From: Gamarada debralockiae
Taxonomy: Eukaryota > Ascomycota > Leotiomycetes > Helotiales > Hyphodiscaceae
DNA: 10,700 bases
NCBI GenBank assembly: GCA_002803225.1
Contig: NXFV01000505.1
Location: forward strand, 1 to 10,700
Direction of reading: 5' to 3'
Shown piece by piece: positions 7,910 to 10,700 of the stretch (its first letter is position 1; every line of letters begins with the position of its first letter). The position numbers and the translations under genes were made by a program. The notes beneath the pieces are model-generated. The model was not told where the DNA came from and did not search any database. It saw nothing but the letters and a program-made list of their open reading frames with translations.

Positions 7910-10567
7910 ATGCAGACGGCAAGGCTAAAGGCTGAATCGCAAGGTCGGAAAGCAAAGGTATACCTCGTTAGATATTTGGTGTTACTCTTGGGCAATTTCC
8001 CCGTTCAAGATCGCAGGGTTGGTTGCCCGGAAACTAACATCTTGTGTGACAGCTTGCCAACTCGTACCATGAGCTATTGGAGTATGTGCTACCGTTCCCG
8101 AATCCCGCTCGGAGAGGATATATACTGATCTGGTTCGCTTTTCAGAGAGTTCTCGTCGAAAGACCTGCGGACGGTTGGAAACTATTCGTTGGGTCGTTTA
8201 ATTGGCAAAGGATCGTTCGGAAAGGTTTATCTTGCTACGCATAAGCTCACAAATGGCTCGAAGGTACGCGGAGGATGGAGAGGTGCTGCTGGAAGTCTAG
8301 TTTTGCTAACAAAGCCTTGCAGGTAGTTCTTAAATCGGCCAAAAAAGATGACTCGAATCTAGCTCGCGAGATCCACCACCATCGACAGTTCCTCCACCCT
8401 CATATCGCCCGCTTATACGAAGTTATAGTTACAGAGAACCTGGTATGGCTGGTACTAGAATACTGTCCAGGTAGGGTTGACGAATGCTCTGTTGGGAACC
8501 TACGACTAATACGTTCCAGGCGACGAATTGTACAACTATCTGTTGAAAAATGGGTCATTACCGGTAGAGAAGGTTCAGAAGATCTTCACACAATTAGTTG
8601 GCGCGGTGTCATACGTTCACAACTGCTCATGCGTTCACCGCGATCTAAAGCTTGAAAATATCCTCCTCGACAAGAACGAGAACGTCAAGCTGGTTGATTT
8701 TGGGTTTACTAGAGAATATGAGGGCAAAGCAAGCTATTTACAGACATTCTGTGGAACCATCTGCTATAGCGCTCCGGAAATGCTCAAGGGAGAGAAATAT
8801 GCAGGCGAAAAAGTGGATGTTTGGAGTTTGGGGGTTATCCTTTACGCTCTTCTAACCGGAGAGCTACCTTTCGACGACGATGACGATAATGTGACACGAA
8901 CCAAGATCCTAAGCAGCGATCCAAAATGGCCAGAGCATCTCACTCCAGACGCACGATCACTGCTTAGCGTCCTGCTGTCGAAGAGACCCCTGATACGACC
9001 TGCTTTATCCGATATCTTGACTCATCCGTTCCTTGCGGAGCATGCACCGCAGCAACAAGCAATTCTAAAGCTTCAACAGCCGGCACCATTCACAACGCCC
9101 TTGGAGAAGGAGACATTGGAGCGCATGCGTAGCGCCGGAGTTGATATTGATCAAGTTATTGAGAATGTATTGGCACGGCGTTGTGATTCGTTAGCAGGAT
9201 GGTGGGCCCTCCTCATAGAGAAAGAAGAGCGCAAGCAAGTACGGAGGGAAAGGAAGCGGAAAGAAAGAGAAGCAGAGAATCGAGCGTCCCGGAGACTGAG
9301 TGCCGCAAGCAGCCGTCTTGAACGCATGGCCCCAACACTAAAAGGTGTCGACGAAGAAGGCCAGGAAATCAAACTTGGCGATCCACCAAGGAGTAGAGGG
9401 AGAAAAGATAGACGAAGTGCACACTACCCAGATCTCGTTCTTACGGATCTTCCCGGACTACCAGAAAATGCGCAATTAGACTCACCAGAAGTTGCAACAC
9501 CACCTCCGCCGATCGAGAAAGACTCAATAAGATCTGCAAGCTCATCAAGACATCGTCGACCTATTCCACCTCCGAAAGAAGGCCTTCTCCGAAGTGCAAA
9601 ATCTCGGGGAAGCACATTACAGCTTGTCACCTCAAATCCGGACTTGTTAGGTCAACATACAAACGGTGTTGCTCAAGCACCCCCACGTCGCAAACATCAG
9701 CATGCTTTAATCAACCAGCTGGCTCATTGGAAACATTGGTTGCTAGACTCTGCCAAACGCGCAAGGTCACCTGGGAAGAGAGCTAGTCGTTCGACGCCAG
9801 ATCTTCTTCAAAAATCATCGAATAGTTCCAGGGCTGGTCCGAAAGAGCCCAGCCCACGGCCGGCGACTTCGAAAACTCCCACTCAGGCGCGGCCCCAGCT
9901 ACAACCGGAGCCTCAGGGCCATCCTGCACTCGGCCGTATATATACAACACCCAACAAAAGACAATCACTATCACCCTCTCCATTAACGCCACGATCTACA
10001 TACCGTCGGTCGAGTACTGGCCTCAGAGGTCGCAAATCCACCTCATCATCCGTTTCTTCAGTCCGTAGCATCCACCACCATCATCACACGCATTCGAAAG
10101 CGTCCTCTACATCCTCCAACGGTTCGGTAGCAACGAGCAAAGTCTCCCTTCCGACTCGCAGTCCTCATCACTCCGTCAAAGTCCTACCCGCGACACCCAC
10201 TACTAGCGCCTTCCCCTCAAACATCCGCGTTGTACGGCAAGTACCCCTATCGTCTTTCAACGAAGGTGCATGGCCCCCGAACTTTGGTTCTAGTGGTACC
10301 GGACTCGTCTTCGCCAAGCGAAAGAAAAACATCTTTAAAGGCCCAATGATCAATACCTCTTCACCCAATTCGTCGGGAAATCCTAGCGGGAGCAGTATTC
10401 GGGCAGGCAGCCACAGTCGTAGCACGAGCGTAGCAGGACGCAGAAGCGGGGAGATTATAGAGGAAGAAGACGAAGATGAAGTAGAAGAGGTCGACGCATT
10501 CAGTCCGATAACAGGACCTGGTGAGATCGAGGAGACGATCTTCGCTCCTGGGGAAACGCCACATTAG
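7910..10567 (+). CDS. Ser/Thr protein kinase, CAMK/Snf1-like, with long regulatory tail (at least 796 aa, 5 exons)
   Basis: Exons from the first in-frame ATG: 7910-7957, 8053-8081, 8146-8263, 8323-8470, 8520-10567; the frame is closed by TAG at 10565. The catalytic domain is residues 39-286. It has glycine loop GKGSFG (46-51), ATP lysine K69 (VVLK), alphaC E81, HRDLKLEN with D156, DFG at 174-176, CGTICYSAPE with T194 as probable activation site, DVWSLG (214-219), and R274. All catalytic residues are present, so it should be active. After it come a conserved-looking segment (about 305-350, ending GWWALLIEKEER), a basic, probably helical stretch (346-374), a long Ser/Pro/Arg-rich disordered part, the motif FAKRKKNIFKGPM (712-724) and an acidic patch (759-775). 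The fold places it among fungal Snf1/Kin4/Gin4-related kinases; a KfsA/Kin4-like septation or cell-cycle role is only a guess. The reading frame stays open and coding-like back to 7739 (LQELLRQIATRRATRE) without an ATG, so the true N-terminus is probably longer. Confidence 0.9.
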
Positions 10568-10661
10568 AAGGAAAGGGAAAGGGATAGGTATATTTTGAGA
10601 TTCGGTGTAGTTAGAAAAGAGGGAAGAGGAAGAAGGTCTTTTGGTGTTGTTCTTAGCGATT

Positions 10662-10663
<2 letters not shown>

Positions 10664-10700
<37 letters not shown>
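10664..10700 (+). repeat. Poly-T run of 37 nt reaching the window edge
   Basis: From 10664 every base to the window end is T, about 100 nt after the kinase stop codon. It is much longer than any other homopolymer in the window. On this strand it is not a poly(A) tail of the kinase transcript. It may be a genomic homopolymer, the tail of a reverse-strand retrocopy beyond the edge, or an assembly or contig-end artefact. Confidence 0.9.

Noticed and set aside
7817..8128. Separate 103-residue protein upstream of the kinase
   Set aside because: Its first part is kinase exon 1 read through the intron at 7958-8052; it is not an independent gene.
8275..8655. Second plus-strand frame over the kinase
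   Set aside because: It is kinase exon 4 read on through the intron at 8471-8519 into a wrong frame.

Overview
This looks like nuclear DNA of a filamentous ascomycete. The evidence is short introns (48-95 nt) with GT..AG ends and CTRAC-like branch sites, a GPI-anchored CFEM-domain protein, fungal-type MFS and sugar-porter genes, and a fungal Ser/Thr kinase with a long low-complexity tail. The protein flavour suggests Leotiomycetes, but that is a guess. I see no bacterial or phage features, no transposase and no RNA gene.

Layout. 1-669: no gene seen. 670-1500 (minus): three-exon gene for a 202-residue secreted, probably GPI-anchored CFEM protein. 1501-2834: a 1.3 kb divergent promoter region shared with the next gene. 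2835-4928 (plus): eight-exon, 573-residue MFS transporter of the HOL1/SVOP-like fungal group, beginning with two very small exons. 5480-7171 (plus): a decayed sugar-porter gene with several frame changes, in-frame stops and an internal deletion, but with recognisable splice sites and an intact C-terminal end. 7172-7738: intergenic, with a strong inverted repeat and an ACGCGT box. About 7739-10567 (plus): a five-exon Ser/Thr protein kinase with a complete catalytic domain and a tail of about 510 residues; its N-terminal start is unresolved. 10664-10700: a run of 37 T reaching the window edge.

How the genes relate. Nothing suggests a dedicated cluster or a new system. The CFEM protein (cell surface, possibly haem or iron related) and the MFS transporter share a divergent promoter region and could be co-regulated. 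The sugar porter is dead. The kinase looks like an unrelated housekeeping or cell-cycle gene. The points most worth checking are the kinase start, the stem-loop and MCB-like box upstream of it, the pattern of pseudogene decay, and the micro-exons and upstream ORFs of the transporter gene.
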